From positions 19,768,391-19,832,390 of the forward strand of contig NC_085862.1 in assembly GCF_034702125.1 (NCBI RefSeq): DNA of 64,000 nucleotides, given 5' to 3'. Of the stretch, positions 41,801 to 53,070 are shown piece after piece. This DNA comes from Engraulis encrasicolus (taxonomy: Eukaryota > Chordata > Actinopteri > Clupeiformes > Engraulidae). The notes beneath the pieces were generated by a model. That model was not told the DNA's origin, searched no databases, and saw nothing but the letters and a program-made list of their open reading frames with translations. Within the stretch, counting starts at the first letter, position 1, and every line of letters begins with the position of its first letter. A program made the position numbers and the translations under genes.

Positions 41801-44800
41801 TGTTGAAACGTTGTTGAAAAGGCATGGATAAAGGGTGGTAAGAATGACACCACACTCACTACAGGGGCCTGTACTAGGCCTACTAACGTAATTCAACCTA
41901 CTTAGATCTAACCCACCGGGGTTGACAAACCCTGGCTACCTTTACTGGAGTTAACCCCACAACGATGATGTCGATGTTGGTTTGTCAACCCCGAGTTGTC
42001 TAAACCGGAATACCTGCGCGTTCTAGTATCAGAGCAACCTCAGCCAATCAGAGAGAGGTTATCAATCATTTCTGCAGCATGATCATTAAACTGGAATGCT
42101 GAGAGATGAAAAGAGACACCAGTGAGCGATGATAACGGCGCCATTTGTTGAAATTTCACTTGCTTGAAAATGTGCAGCCTTCCATCCAACAGTTTGTAGC
42201 CTGTAGCCTGTTTGTAGTCTGTAGCCTGTCTTAACTTGTTTCATTACATGCGTTAATAACATAGGCTAATAAACTATGAATCAATAATATTTTAAATACT
42301 GCAAATCATGTGCAGCCACCTCTTAACTTCTCTTACTTAAATCCTGGAGGTGTGCTTATTACTGCGCAGTTAAATTGTATTTCTATTTGTTGAATTGGCT
42401 TGCACTGATGATTAACCTCATGCATAGTTTGAATCTTAATTATTATTAATAACTAACATGACCAAACAACTACAGTGTCCACCAACAAAACAACAATTGG
42501 CAGAGTCTGTGCGAAGTATGAAGTGACAGGGCATTACCAGCTGCATTTCCCAAAAGCTATTAAGTAGTACTTAAGCCTAAGTAGTACTTAAGTGTGAGGG
42601 GCCGACTAGGCCAGTGGTTTTCAAAGTGGGGGGCGGGGACCCCTGGGGGGCCACAAGGGTATGCCATGCAAGTTGGTAGGAAAAATATAATTATATAGCA
42701 TGAACATTTTAATAAATTGAATAACTTGAGTAGCCAAAATAGACCATGATAAGCTAAACAATTTCAGTGGAATCATTTTCTTCTTTACAATGTTAAGCAT
42801 ATATTTGTATTGTGCTTTCTGTAGTAGCCTACTTTAGGAATGCACCAAATTCATTGAGTTGTGAAAACGGGTGCACAGAAAGGCCATGTCAGGGCGGTCT
42901 TGGTTAGAATCTACTGGTATATGGGGGGCCTTGTCATGGTAAAGTTTGGGAACCCCTGGCCTAGGCAATATATCATATCACCAAAAGTTAATGCATAAAA
43001 TAGTCGCATTGGCCTACATACAATGTTTTGTTCTGGTACATGCAAATAAAATGCTGGCTAAAGTGCATGTGTGAGGTAAAATAATTTATTTATAAACTTT
43101 TAGTGATGATGTGAGACTTATTTCTGATATATTGCTTAGGCGGCCACTCATACTTAAAGGGACACTGTGCAGGAAATGGTCAAAAAAGGTACTGCAACTA
43201 TGCTGCTCATTGAAACTGGGCTGCCTATTGCCAAATTTGATATTTATATGAGAGTTTACTAAGTAGGTTAGTGGTGCGCACATCCAAGACGCAGGTGCAT
43301 GACAAAAGGCCAGAATACTGTAAAAACAAAGAAGAATGTCCGCACACTGCTCCCGTGTTGCTTTTTATTTTTTTTCTCAAGTGAGCGCTTTCGAGCTAGT
43401 CGCTCTTCATCAGACTTGAATTGAGATAGACACACATGTCATATTTGAATTTGAATTTATGATGGCCATAGGGCCTGATGTGGTCTCAGGTACTCTGGAT
43501 AGATCTCTCTGTACACCCTAGACTTCATGAGCATACAATGATATTTTTTAAACTTAAAAGTATATGCTTGTAGGTGTATATAAATATTCTGTATATATTT
43601 TGTAAATATGTTTGGACATTTGATAATGCCTCATGTATAATGTATTTGTAAATATTTCTGTACACTTTGGGAAGCACTTAGTATCTGGTGTAGGCCTACC
43701 ATCCAATCGGAACTTGATTGATGTAACATGTGATTCACTTTACCTTTAAATATGACATGTGTCTATCTCTATTCAAGTCTGATGAAGAGCGACTAGCTCG
43801 AAAGCGCTCACTTGAGAAAAAAATAAAAAAGCAACACGGGAGCAGTGTGCGGACATTCTTCTTTGTTTTTGGAAATTCAAAATGGCGGACCATGGAGAGG
43901 ATCCCCCTTTTCATGTATGAAAAGTGCAATTTTTCTAGTCATAATGAATACTTAGAATTTGATGGTGGTGGTGAGTATTCATGAAAAAGGTAACATTAGT
44001 GAATGGGCAGCATGAATTCTGGAAATAACTACAAATCTCACACAGTGTCCCTTTAAGTACTACTTAGGCTTAAGTACTACTTAAGAGTTTTTGGGAAACG
44101 CAGCCCAGCTCTACAATTGCACATGATTGTGAATTAATATGTGTGCGTTAATTTCACTGGAATTTGAAATGTGTTGTGCGCCTTAACACGTTGCAATGAA
44201 TGATCCTCACTCGCTGGACCAATCTGTTTCGAGACTTCAGCCCGAGAGTAGTTCAACCCCAACTTCATACAACAACATAAACTGCCAATGCCAGGTTTGA
44301 GATGTAGAGTAAATTGCCATACCTTGCCTCAAACATATCACCTTTTGTAGTATGGGAAGTTACACTGCAGCATGTGACCAAGTTACTCTTGAAGTAAAAA
44401 AGCTCAATGGATGGGTGATGCTGCATAAAAACTCTTTCCTGTGTATACATCAGAAATATGTTGTATAACTTGTGCAAAAAGCATATCTGGACAAGCTAAA
44501 AGCATTTTGGGAAATCAGAGTTATTTGACCGTAACAATTGGAGGTGGGCATAGTAAAAAAAATAAATGCACACTAAATTCTATGACATCTGGTGTAAAGG
44601 ACATCCTGATATAGGTCTGCATGGCTAGTGTATGCACTAAAAACATATTAAAGTTGAGGGCCTCCCTATTTTTTTCAAATATCTGCAGATTTTTCAAAAG
44701 AATGTTCTAGTATTAACGCTGAGCAGAGTTTGGAGAGTCCAGCAGGACAGTGATTGCACTGCACTGATCAAAATTCAACAAGGAGTTTGTGCAAAATAAC

Positions 44801-47800
44801 AAGTAGGGCTTCCAGTGTCTTGAAATGGCCATTCCAATCTTGGGGTCTTTCCATCATTGAAAATGTATGAATATAGTATACTCTCTAACCTGGGATGTGC
44901 TCACTTGTTACATGTTGTAAAACGTTAATGGCTGTATTTTGATTTTTTGTGAGTGAACAACAAATTTAAGCGGTTATATATGTTAACAGGTCACTAATCA
45001 TTGTGTCGAAGTGCAATTTCTTTAATGTTGTCCTAAGAAAAGATAAACTTACAAATCTGCAATAGTGGTTAACCTTTTTTTCTTTAAGCACCCCCTTACC
45101 TGTGTCTGAGACAAGTGGCACACCCCCAACCCAAACTTCTACACGTACAGTATATACGCACTAAAAATGATTTAAGTTATTCATTACAATGATTCTAGCT
45201 GGAGACGTTAATCAATACCTTAATGACTTTAAATGGGGACCAATGCACGTTTTAAGTTGTTTTAATTTCGCCCATTTTTATTTGTTTGCAACCAGAGTTA
45301 GTCACAATTACAGGTAGTATAGTCACAATACAAACTAAATTCAGCGGAACACCTGCCATCTCTGGCTCAACCACAGGGGGTGCCTGCACCCCAGGTTAAG
45401 AACCACTTGGTTAGAATATACAGTTTTTATGTATTTATGCATTAACCCCCTTTGGCCCCTGTTATTAGCTGTTACCAGAATGGGAATGACCAAGTCGTAA
45501 TGTATTGCTAAAGGCCATGCACTCTGTCATAGCGGTGTAGTACTATGGTAGTAAAACTTTTTCAGTGATTATTACAAAGTTCCGGTGGTGGAACGGTGTG
45601 AGTTGAGAGCAAAAATATAATTTTACTGAATTAAACTGATACATACAATTGTAAAATGTAATACTGTATGCCTTTTTGACTGGTCTTTGTTTGTATTTCT
45701 CTGGTGTAGTGTCTCGAGATTACTGTGCTCCCCTTCAAGCGGGGAGTTTAAAGGAAGTAGTGGGAGAATCCCAGGCCTACTACCCACATGGTACATCGGT
45801 GGAGTTCCAGTGCCCTCAGCACTACAAGTTTGATGATGGAACAACTACCAAGATGCTGCTGTGCCATTATGGGCGATGGTATGACAACAGTCCATGCAAA
45901 CGTAAGTACACCCAAATGTCAAATGATAACTCAGTACTTACATAGTGGTAGGATCCAAAAACTTTCTAGAGGCGTGTTGAATATGACTATGACTGTGAAT
46001 ACTACAAAATGTAATGTGCACGTGTGACAAGTAGGGGGTGCTAGTTTACCTTGTTTTTCTCTGTGGATCAACAACCATTCCACCCAACACAAGACAGAGA
46101 CAAAATGTCAGTTCCACAGTACAGCCTTTGTATTAACAGGGTTTAAACTGGATCAAGCTAAAATAGGATCTGCTTTATTTTTGAAGTAATAACACTTTGT
46201 CACCCTATTGGTGTGTTTTGTTAGTATGAATCATGTTTTGAAATTATTGATGTGTAGGGTAGGAACTTTATGGATATCTTACATAGACTAAATGTTTAAT
46301 TATAATCTTTCTAATATATATAATATTCCTAATAATCTCTCCTCCCCTGATGAACTAGTCACTCTGTATAACAATGGTCTTCACAATGTCCTTAATTGTT
46401 TTGCTCCTGTTAAAACTCGGTCTGTCACCTTTTCTCAAACTGCCCCCTGGTACACCCCTCAACTCCGGACCATGAAATCCAAAGGCAGACAACTTGAGCG
46501 CCTGTGCAAGAAAATTGGTCTCACTGTTCACAAAGAAATGTACCAAGCTCATATATCACTATACAAGGACTGCATCTCTCAAACTAAGTCTGATTACTAC
46601 TCCACTCTAATCTATGCCAATGAAGGCAACTCCAAAACCCTGTTCTCTGTGCTTAACAACATCCTTAAACCACCTGACTCTCTCCCTGCTCATATGTACT
46701 CAGTTGAGACTTGCAATTCATTACTGCACTTTTTTAATGAAAAAATCCATAAGATCCACCAACATCTTATCTGCAACCCCTCTTTTCCCTCCCCCGCTGA
46801 TCTCTTCCCCCTTCACCAGTTATTTTCTAGTTTTCATCTCCCGGACTCCTCTGAAATATCTGACCTCATCTCCAAATCCACGCCCTCCACCTGTCAGCTT
46901 GATCCCCTCCCCACAACCCTTGTCAAATCCTGCCTCCCCTCTCTCCTCCCATTCATCTCTGCCATCATCCACTCCTCACTCTCCACTGGTACTGTACCCT
47001 CTCTGTTCAAAGTTGCTGCTGTTACCCCTATACTAAAAAAACCTGGCTCTGATCCCTCTGACTACAACTACCTCCGCCCAATCTCCAACCTTCCGTTCTA
47101 GAAAAAATTGTAGCTTCTCAACTCCATTCCCATCTAACTCTTAACTCCCTCTATGAGCACTTCCAGTCTGGTTTTCGCCCCCGACATAGCACAGAAACAG
47201 CCCTAGTTAAAATCACTAATGACCTGCTCATGGCTGCTGACTCTGGCCTACTCTCTATTGTCATTCTCCTTGACCTCAGTGCAGCCTTTGACACCATCTC
47301 GCATTCCATCCTTCTCCACAGACTCTCCTCAATTGGCATAAGTAACACACCCCTTGACTGGTTCCATTCTTATCTCTCTGGCCGTTCTCAATTTATTCAA
47401 ATGAAGTCTTTTAAATCCAAGCCCTCCCCTGTCACTTCTGGTGTGCCTCAAGGTTCTGTTCTGGGGCCCCTCCTCTTCATCACCTACCTCCTTCCCCTTG
47501 GTAATATCTTCCGCAAATTCAATATTAATTTCCATTGCTATGCTGATGACACCCAGCTCTATTTATCTGGCAAACCCTCTGACCCTCTCCCTCCCTCCTC
47601 CCTCACCACCTGTCTTTCTGAAATCAAATCCTGGTTCACCTCAAATTTTTTGAAACTGAATTCGAACAAAACTGAAGTCCTACTTATAGGCACCAAATCC
47701 ACCTTATCCAAAGCAAATAGTTTCTCCTTCTCAATTGATAGCTCTCCTGTCTCCCCCTCCCCTCAAGTTAAGAGTTTGGGTGTCATGCTTGATGGCTCTC

Positions 47801-48813
47801 TATCCTTCCTCTCCCACATTAACAACATCACACGGTCTGCTTATTTCCACCTACGCAACATTAACCGTCTCCGCCCCTCTCTCACCTCCCATTCTACCTC
47901 CATCCTTATACACAGTCTTGTCACCTCTCGCATTGATTACTGTAATTCTCTCCTCTTTGGTCTCCCTCAAAAATCTCTCCACAAGCTCCAACTGGTCCAG
48001 AACTCAGCTGCCCGCATCATAACTAAAACCCCTTCCTGTCACCATATTACCCCTGCACTCCAACATCTCCACTGGCTCCCTATCAAATTTAGAATTCACT
48101 TTAAAATACTTCTCCACACCTTCAAGGCTATCCACAATCTTGCCCCTCCTTATCTATCTAATCTTATTCATATTGCTATTCCCTCCCGCCCCCTCCGTTC
48201 CTCTTCCTCCATTCTCCTCTCTGTCCCTTCTGCCCGTCTCAGCACCATGGGGAACAGAGCTTTCAGTTGCTCTGCACCTCAGCTGTGGAATGCGCTTCCC
48301 CCTGACATCCGCAACATTGAGTCTTTACCCCTGTTCAAATCAAGACTTAAAACTCATCTATTTCAATTAGCCTATTCGTTATGATTCTTTAACTGTATTT
48401 TTTTAAAAAAATTTTATTTTATTTTTTCATTTATTTTCTATATATTTATTTTTTTGTTTACAATCTGTTTATCTGTCTTGTTTTATTTTGCCTATCTCTG
48501 TACAGTGTCCTTGAGTTTTTTGAAAGGCGCTTTTAAATAAAATGAATTATTATTATTATTATTATTAATTACAGAACAAATTATTCTTTTAACATGACAA
48601 TGTGTCTTGTGGTTTCTTTCAGAGCCCTGCAAACTGAACCCACAGGACATGATTGACAGGAACATTAGATTTAAAAGGCCTAATTTTTCTATAGAATATA
48701 TTTCACATCGTGACAGTTTGACATTTGCTTGTCAAGGAAGTACCAGAATGAAGTCTAGATCTCTGAGAACAACCTGTTATGATGGCACAATGTATTTGCC
48801 TGAATGCCAATAA
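38805..48813 (+). CDS. Complement factor H-like protein, last five sushi (CCP) exons
   Basis: Exons 38805-38975, 39166-39348, 41324-41497, 45710-45901 and 48623-48813 each encode one CCP module of four Cys and a Trp (for example [23 protein letters not shown]); all internal junctions are phase 1 and the chain is open from the first acceptor to TAA 48811-48813. The terminal module ([14 protein letters not shown].., [17 protein letters not shown]) resembles factor H SCR20 (LRTTCWDGKLEYP.C) and the one before resembles SCR19, the pair that in mammals binds C3d and host glycans. That supports a secreted complement regulator of the CFH/CFHR type; coagulation factor XIII B is a weaker alternative. 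No signal peptide exon was found, so the 5' end is missing or disguised. The upstream CCP exon at 29203 is dead. An L2 and other repeats sit in the introns. Confidence 0.82.
39623..39827. mobile_element. Fold-back MITE, copy 2 (205 bp)
   Basis: Same ends and interior as 24374-24579, with only a few differences. Located in the intron between the second and third intact sushi exons. Confidence 0.85.
40858..41235. repeat. GGAGAGGAGAATGAGGAGGGGT minisatellite and purine-rich tract
   Basis: About 380 bp on the plus strand are almost only A and G. At 41125-41205 a unit of about 20-24 bp (GGTGGAGAGGAGAATGAG) is repeated four times. Confidence 0.8.
42612..42958. mobile_element. hAT-type MITE inside the outer MITE
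   Basis: Ends CAGTGGTTTTCAAAG and TTTGGGAACCCCTG are flanked by GACTAGGC (42604-42611) and GCCTAGGC (42959-42966), 7 of 8 identical. Confidence 0.8.
43158..44052. mobile_element. piggyBac-like MITE, copy 2, carrying a nested insertion
   Basis: Termini AGGGACACTGTG and CACAGTGTCCCT are each flanked by TTAA (43154-43157, 44053-44056). The sequence matches 17132-17461 on both sides of the fold-back insertion. Confidence 0.88.
43268..43868. mobile_element. Fold-back element with hammerhead-like motif in both arms
   Basis: Inverted arms of about 120-130 bp (about 43323-43448 and 43748-43868) enclose about 300 bp. The right arm has CTGATGA (43779-43785), A, GAGC-GACTA-GCTC, GAAA (43800-43803), an A-rich AAATAAAAAAG, then GTGTGCGGACATTCTTC. 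The head AGTGGTGCGCACATCCA matches the head of the 4503 element. Compared with the uninterrupted piggyBac-like copy, about 45 bp of target are missing. Confidence 0.82.
44105..45709. other. Intron sequence with a possible hAT MITE at 45063-45405
   Basis: No exon is seen. TAGTGGTTAACCTTTTTT at about 45065 and GGTTAAGAACCACTT near 45395 look like hAT termini, but no 8-bp target duplication was found, so the element is tentative. Confidence 0.4.
46270..48570 (+). mobile_element. L2-clade LINE, 5'-truncated, with damaged reverse transcriptase
   Basis: Frame 46292-47101 covers the linker and start of the reverse transcriptase (ending LRPISNLPF). A one-frame shift near 47101 leads to 47230-48384 ([28 protein letters not shown], catalytic [34 protein letters not shown]). 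The endonuclease is missing. The 3' end shows CAGTGTCCTTGAG, GCGCTTTTAAATAAA and ATT repeats typical of L2. It sits in the last intron of the factor H-like gene in the same orientation. Confidence 0.9.
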
Positions 48814-51059
48814 TGAAAAGGGAATTCCAAATGTACTGTGCTGTGTTTACAGGCACACTCTGCAGAAGAATATAAACAACATTGTGTAGCAATTAAGGTC
48901 TACATAATATGACCAGCACCTATGCCCTCTTATAAAGTATTTTTCAAAGATTCTTTATCTGACTGGTATTTATGAACTTTAACATTAATTCTGAGGTACA
49001 GCATATGTGTGATGTAGGGGGTGGGCGGGGTGTCTATATTTTTGACTTTGCAAGCCCTTTGAATGGTTAGATAGGGTCAGACATTTCGCCACGCCATGGG
49101 GCGAGGATGAAACCCAACCTGTGGGATTTTATAATAATTAACATAAAGACAAGACATCAACCATATATAAATCAACACAAAGTCAAAATCACAAGTCAAC
49201 CAATATAATAATAACAACCAAATAATATCAGTGCCTTTATAATAGGTAAATGTCAACGTTCTTCAAATAACTTCTACTTAAATGAAGTACATTTTACCAT
49301 GCTTAACAATACAGGCCCAACTTTATCCCTTTCAGTGGAACAGGTGGAACTAGTGACTGAGATTCTTTCAATTTCATTGTACGTATGTGCATAATGTAAT
49401 TCATTACATCCGCCAAAGAGGTAATGTGATCGTGTGTGTACTTTTGTTTGCTGGATTGTTTTATTCTAATCCAACAAGGCAGAATAAATAGGGAATTGCA
49501 TATTATTATTGCATATTGTAACACTGTGAAGTATTTATGTTGATATTTTCCTCTACATTGACACATGATTAGTAAAACATGCAATAATAATCAATTCATT
49601 TGATAAACACATTTATTTAAACTTATATCATTGCTTATCAGGAGTTTTTAATTAATGTTTTTTTTAAATGTCTATTTCGCATTAATAAATGTCTTGAATA
49701 GACACTAGTAAAACATATAACACAGAAGCACTCACTCATTCAATCTCTCAGCCTATGATTCCATGGGACCCATGGGCCAGACTAAGAAAGGCCCCCCTCA
49801 GTGTCTGTTGCTAATTTACAAAATCAGTCAGGGTTTTAGGCCAGGGGTTTGGGGGGTTGTCACCTGAGAGAATGGACAGTTGTTAAACGTGGGAATTTAA
49901 TGCAATATGAGAATGCATATAGAGGCTTGGGCTTCAGGGCCCCCTTGACTCTTGGGCCCCTGGGCCTGGGCCCAGTAGGTCTGTGCAGTAATTTTAAAAT
50001 AAAATAAAATATGAAAATACTCATAAAAATATGAAATATAATCACAGAGAACAAGTTCGAGCTCTGAAACTCAACAAAAATTGAAAACAACAGACGGAGA
50101 ATATTTGAAATAAAACAGGAGCTACCCCTAAGGTCATCTTAATCACAATACAAAATAAATTAACACTTACATAAACAAAAATGGACTTTGGTAGTCCTAA
50201 TGCCAAGATTGCTGTCTATGGGTACAAGACAGACACCACACCTTATGGCCTTGGCAGTCAATAAGAGCTTCTCATAAATACATTGTGTAAAGGTTTGTTC
50301 ATATGAAGGAGTCTTTAGACTTTTGGTCTGGTTTTCATGCCTGACCCAGTGAACAGTACAACTGGAAAACGTACAGTAGTCAACAGCAACACAGAAATAT
50401 TGTTTGGATTTTTTTTTTTACAATGATTTCAAGGCCCACTTGGAATTTCTTCAGGGCCCACCAGAGGGCCCAGGCCCACAGTTTGAGAATCACTGCTCTA
50501 GACCTTTGGTCTGGTTTTCTTGTGGTGTTTCCGTGCTGTGTGTGCAGCCGACACGTTCTCGTAAGTGGCTGGCCAGCGCTCTGCTGGTGAGCGCGCTCGT
50601 GAGTTGGCCACGGCGTGTGTGTGGTCTCGTTGCGTTGATGGATGCACGTTCCCATATAATCGGTTCTCTACAGATCAACAAAGACAAACACCGCAATGCA
50701 GATGCAGCAAAGAAACAGCTGTGAAAACACCACTATGGCTGTTACAACCTTCTAGACAACACTTGTCAGTTGTGCATATATACAGATGAATATGCTAATC
50801 CAACCCAGATAACACTTCTCATTAACACTGAATATAGCCATAGTCCAGGTCTATTCAATCCGCCAGTCCACATATGGCCCCCAGACGTGGTACCCAATTG
50901 TAGCAGTGCACATTGCAGGTTTGACACTTTCTGCCTTTCTTGTGAATGCCCTGTACATTCAATGTGGTTAGGTTTTAGGTTAGAGGAACATGTTTAAAAA
51001 TGGCCTATACACTACTGATTTTAGACTTCTGTCATTACAGCATTAGTGATGGATAAATA
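48814..51059. other. 3' flank of the factor H-like gene and intergenic stretch
   Basis: AATATAAA near 48867 is a weak poly(A) candidate. At 49740-49990 lies a GGGCCC-rich dispersed repeat matching 4488-4930 in reverse. No gene is recognised. A plus-strand ORF at 50404-50724 has an acceptor-like CTCTACAG but matches nothing I know. Confidence 0.45.
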
Positions 51060-51062
51060 TGT

Positions 51063-51378
51063 GCACTGTGTAAGATGGTGGCCAGAGTAGGAATTGCAAC
51101 TATGCTGATCATTGAAACTGTGCTGGCTACTGCCAAATTTGATCTTTTCATGAATATTTACTAATGAACTAATATTTGCTAGTAAGACCAAAGTATAGTA
51201 AGCTTTGCAAACAATGGAGAAGATCCCCCTTTTCATGTATGAACAAAGCAATTTTACCAGTCATGTTGAATACTAAGAATTTGATGGTGGTGGTGAGTAA
51301 TCATGAAAAAGGTAACATTTGTGAATGGGAAGCACACGTTCTCAAAATAAACTGCTAAAAACATTACACAGTGGACCT
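51063..51378. mobile_element. piggyBac-like MITE, copy 3 (decayed)
   Basis: The interior (AACTATGCTG.TCATTGAAACTG, GAATTTGATGGTGGTGGTGAGTA, CATGAAAAAGGTAACATT) matches the copies at 17132 and 43158. The right end is ACAGTGGACCT followed by TTAA; the left end is eroded. Confidence 0.7.
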
Positions 51379-51490
51379 TTAAGTTCTTGGTTTTGAAATA
51401 TTGCCCAAATGAAATTCTAATTAAATAGCCCTGCCATAGTCTATACTTCAACTGGCATAGCACTTATGTTAAGATTACACTACACAGTGT

Positions 51491-52090
51491 TACAGTTTTT
51501 CTCGATTGCTTCCACACAATTTCTGGTACTTCACACACAATTCTCGGAACATCTCACCCATTTCCCAACTCCCCTAACCAATGTCACTGAACACTAAACA
51601 CAATTCCTTCTTTACACTCATATTTCAGTTTTAAAACACACTCTTTTCAAACCACTACACAAAATTATCTGGATTACACACTATTTTCATGAAGGAAATC
51701 ACTGGTTGTCGCATTGAACACACACATGTACTCCAAGTCTAAAAACAATATTTCAGTATTTTACTACAGAAATACCCTCTTTAGTAAGTAGAACACTGAA
51801 GAAAATAAGTTTCTACTGTGTGTCAAGTTGAGTATAGAGTTTTACCTTGTGCATATTAGTGTTCAATGGTTCACATAAGAGGGTATAAAAATGACTGCTT
51901 GTGTGTGTCATTTGAAAACAAAGTGACCTTTTTAGAAGAGAGTACATTGTTTTGAGACAGGACATGCATTTTTCAGAGGTAGTGAAGAGTTTTGCCCGCT
52001 GTGTGTGAGGTTTGGAGATTTGTGTGTAGAGTTTTGAGAATTCGAGAACTGATTCCGAAAATTGTGTGTAAGCAATCGAGAAAAACTGTA
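51491..52090. mobile_element. 600-bp DNA transposon remnant with TIRs of about 32 bp
   Basis: The left end TACAGTTTTTCTCGATTGCTT then CCACACAATTT.. and the right end ..AATTGTGTGTAAGCAATCGAG then AAAAACTGTA are inverted copies with very few mismatches. No transposase is seen. The superfamily is not assigned. Confidence 0.78.
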
Positions 52091-52094
52091 AGTA

Positions 52095-52250
52095 CAACCA
52101 GGGCCGCTGACAGCTTTGGCTGGGCCCGGGATAAAGTCATCTGAAAGGGCCCCCTCACCCAATATATGCTATGTGATGAGGACCCGATGCTGGGCCCCCT
52201 CTCTTCAAGGGCCCGGGACAACTGACCCCTTTGTCCCTCCTTGTCGGCTT
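52095..52250 (-). repeat. GGGCCC-rich dispersed repeat
   Basis: Reverse-complement copy of the repeat at 27230-27425 (GACAGCTTTGGCTGGGCCC, AAAGTCATCTGA.AGGGCCCCC). Confidence 0.6.
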
Positions 52251-52719
52251 ACGAGTACAACTAACACATCCCTTTGCCATTGATGGTTAAGTTTTTCAAG
52301 CTCTAGTTCCAAGAGGAATCCCCTTAGTCCTGCTATCTTAGCTCTGGTCTCATTAAGATCATAGTTCACAAGTCAGATTTTCTGTATGCATGGTTTGCCT
52401 GGAAGCAATTCAGACCATGATGAAAAAACTATTACATATAAAAATATGTACATTTCTAGAGTCTATAAAATGCCTAGGATTTACTGTCATGGGCTGGAGG
52501 TGGTTTGAGAGTCCTGTTGTGGGTGAGGATTTTGCTCTGCTCGCTCTGTGTACCAGGCTGTGGAGACGGCTGTTTCGGCGTCCAACTCTGCAACTTTGGC
52601 TTTGTGTTTTCATACACAGGGTTCTCTGTAAGTTATGAAAGCAAATACAGAATTACTAGCATTTGTACATGAGGCCCCTGGAGGGGATAGAATCAGGTGT
52701 CCTGCACATCCATCTACTT

Positions 52720-53062
52720 TAGTGGTTCCCAACCTTTTTCTTCAGGGACCCATATTTTTACCATTGTAAGCTTTGGTGACCCAATCGTGCGAGCGCCCAC
52801 ACGAGAGGGAGTCACATGATTCTGCGAAAAGTTATTTTATTCCTCAATTTGTCTTCAGTCAAATATAGAATAACTGTTTAATGCATCACTTACATTTTGT
52901 TGCTTCTATGCATATATTAGTTTAAATGCTTTGTCATTTATTCAACATGGGCTATATATGGTTGTACAATTAAACCCCTTAAAATCAAGAGGGCTTTGCG
53001 ACCCACTGTGGATCTTTGGCGACCCATAGGTTGGGTCCCGACCCATAGGTTGGGAACCACTG
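52720..53062. mobile_element. hAT-type MITE (343 bp)
   Basis: Ends TAGTGGTTCCCAACC and GGTTGGGAACCACTG are flanked by perfect 8-bp duplications ATCTACTT (52712-52719 and 53063-53070). Confidence 0.87.
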
Positions 53063-53070
53063 ATCTACTT

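Larger units (their letters stand above)
42540..44104. mobile_element. Outer MITE of a four-element nest
   Basis: The left end CTGCATTTCCCAAAAGC..TAAGTAGTACTTAAGCC and the right end GGCTTAAGTACTACTTAAGAGTTTTTGGGAAACGCAG are inverted copies of about 55 bp. Inside lie a hAT MITE (42612-42958) and a piggyBac-like MITE (43158-44052), and inside the latter a hammerhead-type fold-back element (about 43268-43868). Confidence 0.8.

Noticed and set aside
45063..45405. hAT MITE suggested by TAGTGGTTAACC and GGTTAAGAACCACT
   Set aside because: The expected 8-bp target duplication is absent, so it was kept only as a possibility within a general entry.
50404..50724. Plus-strand ORF with an acceptor-like CTCTACAG and an open end INKDKHRNADAAKKQL
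   Set aside because: No family is recognised, there is no matching donor upstream, and it lies next to GGGCCC-rich repeat text.
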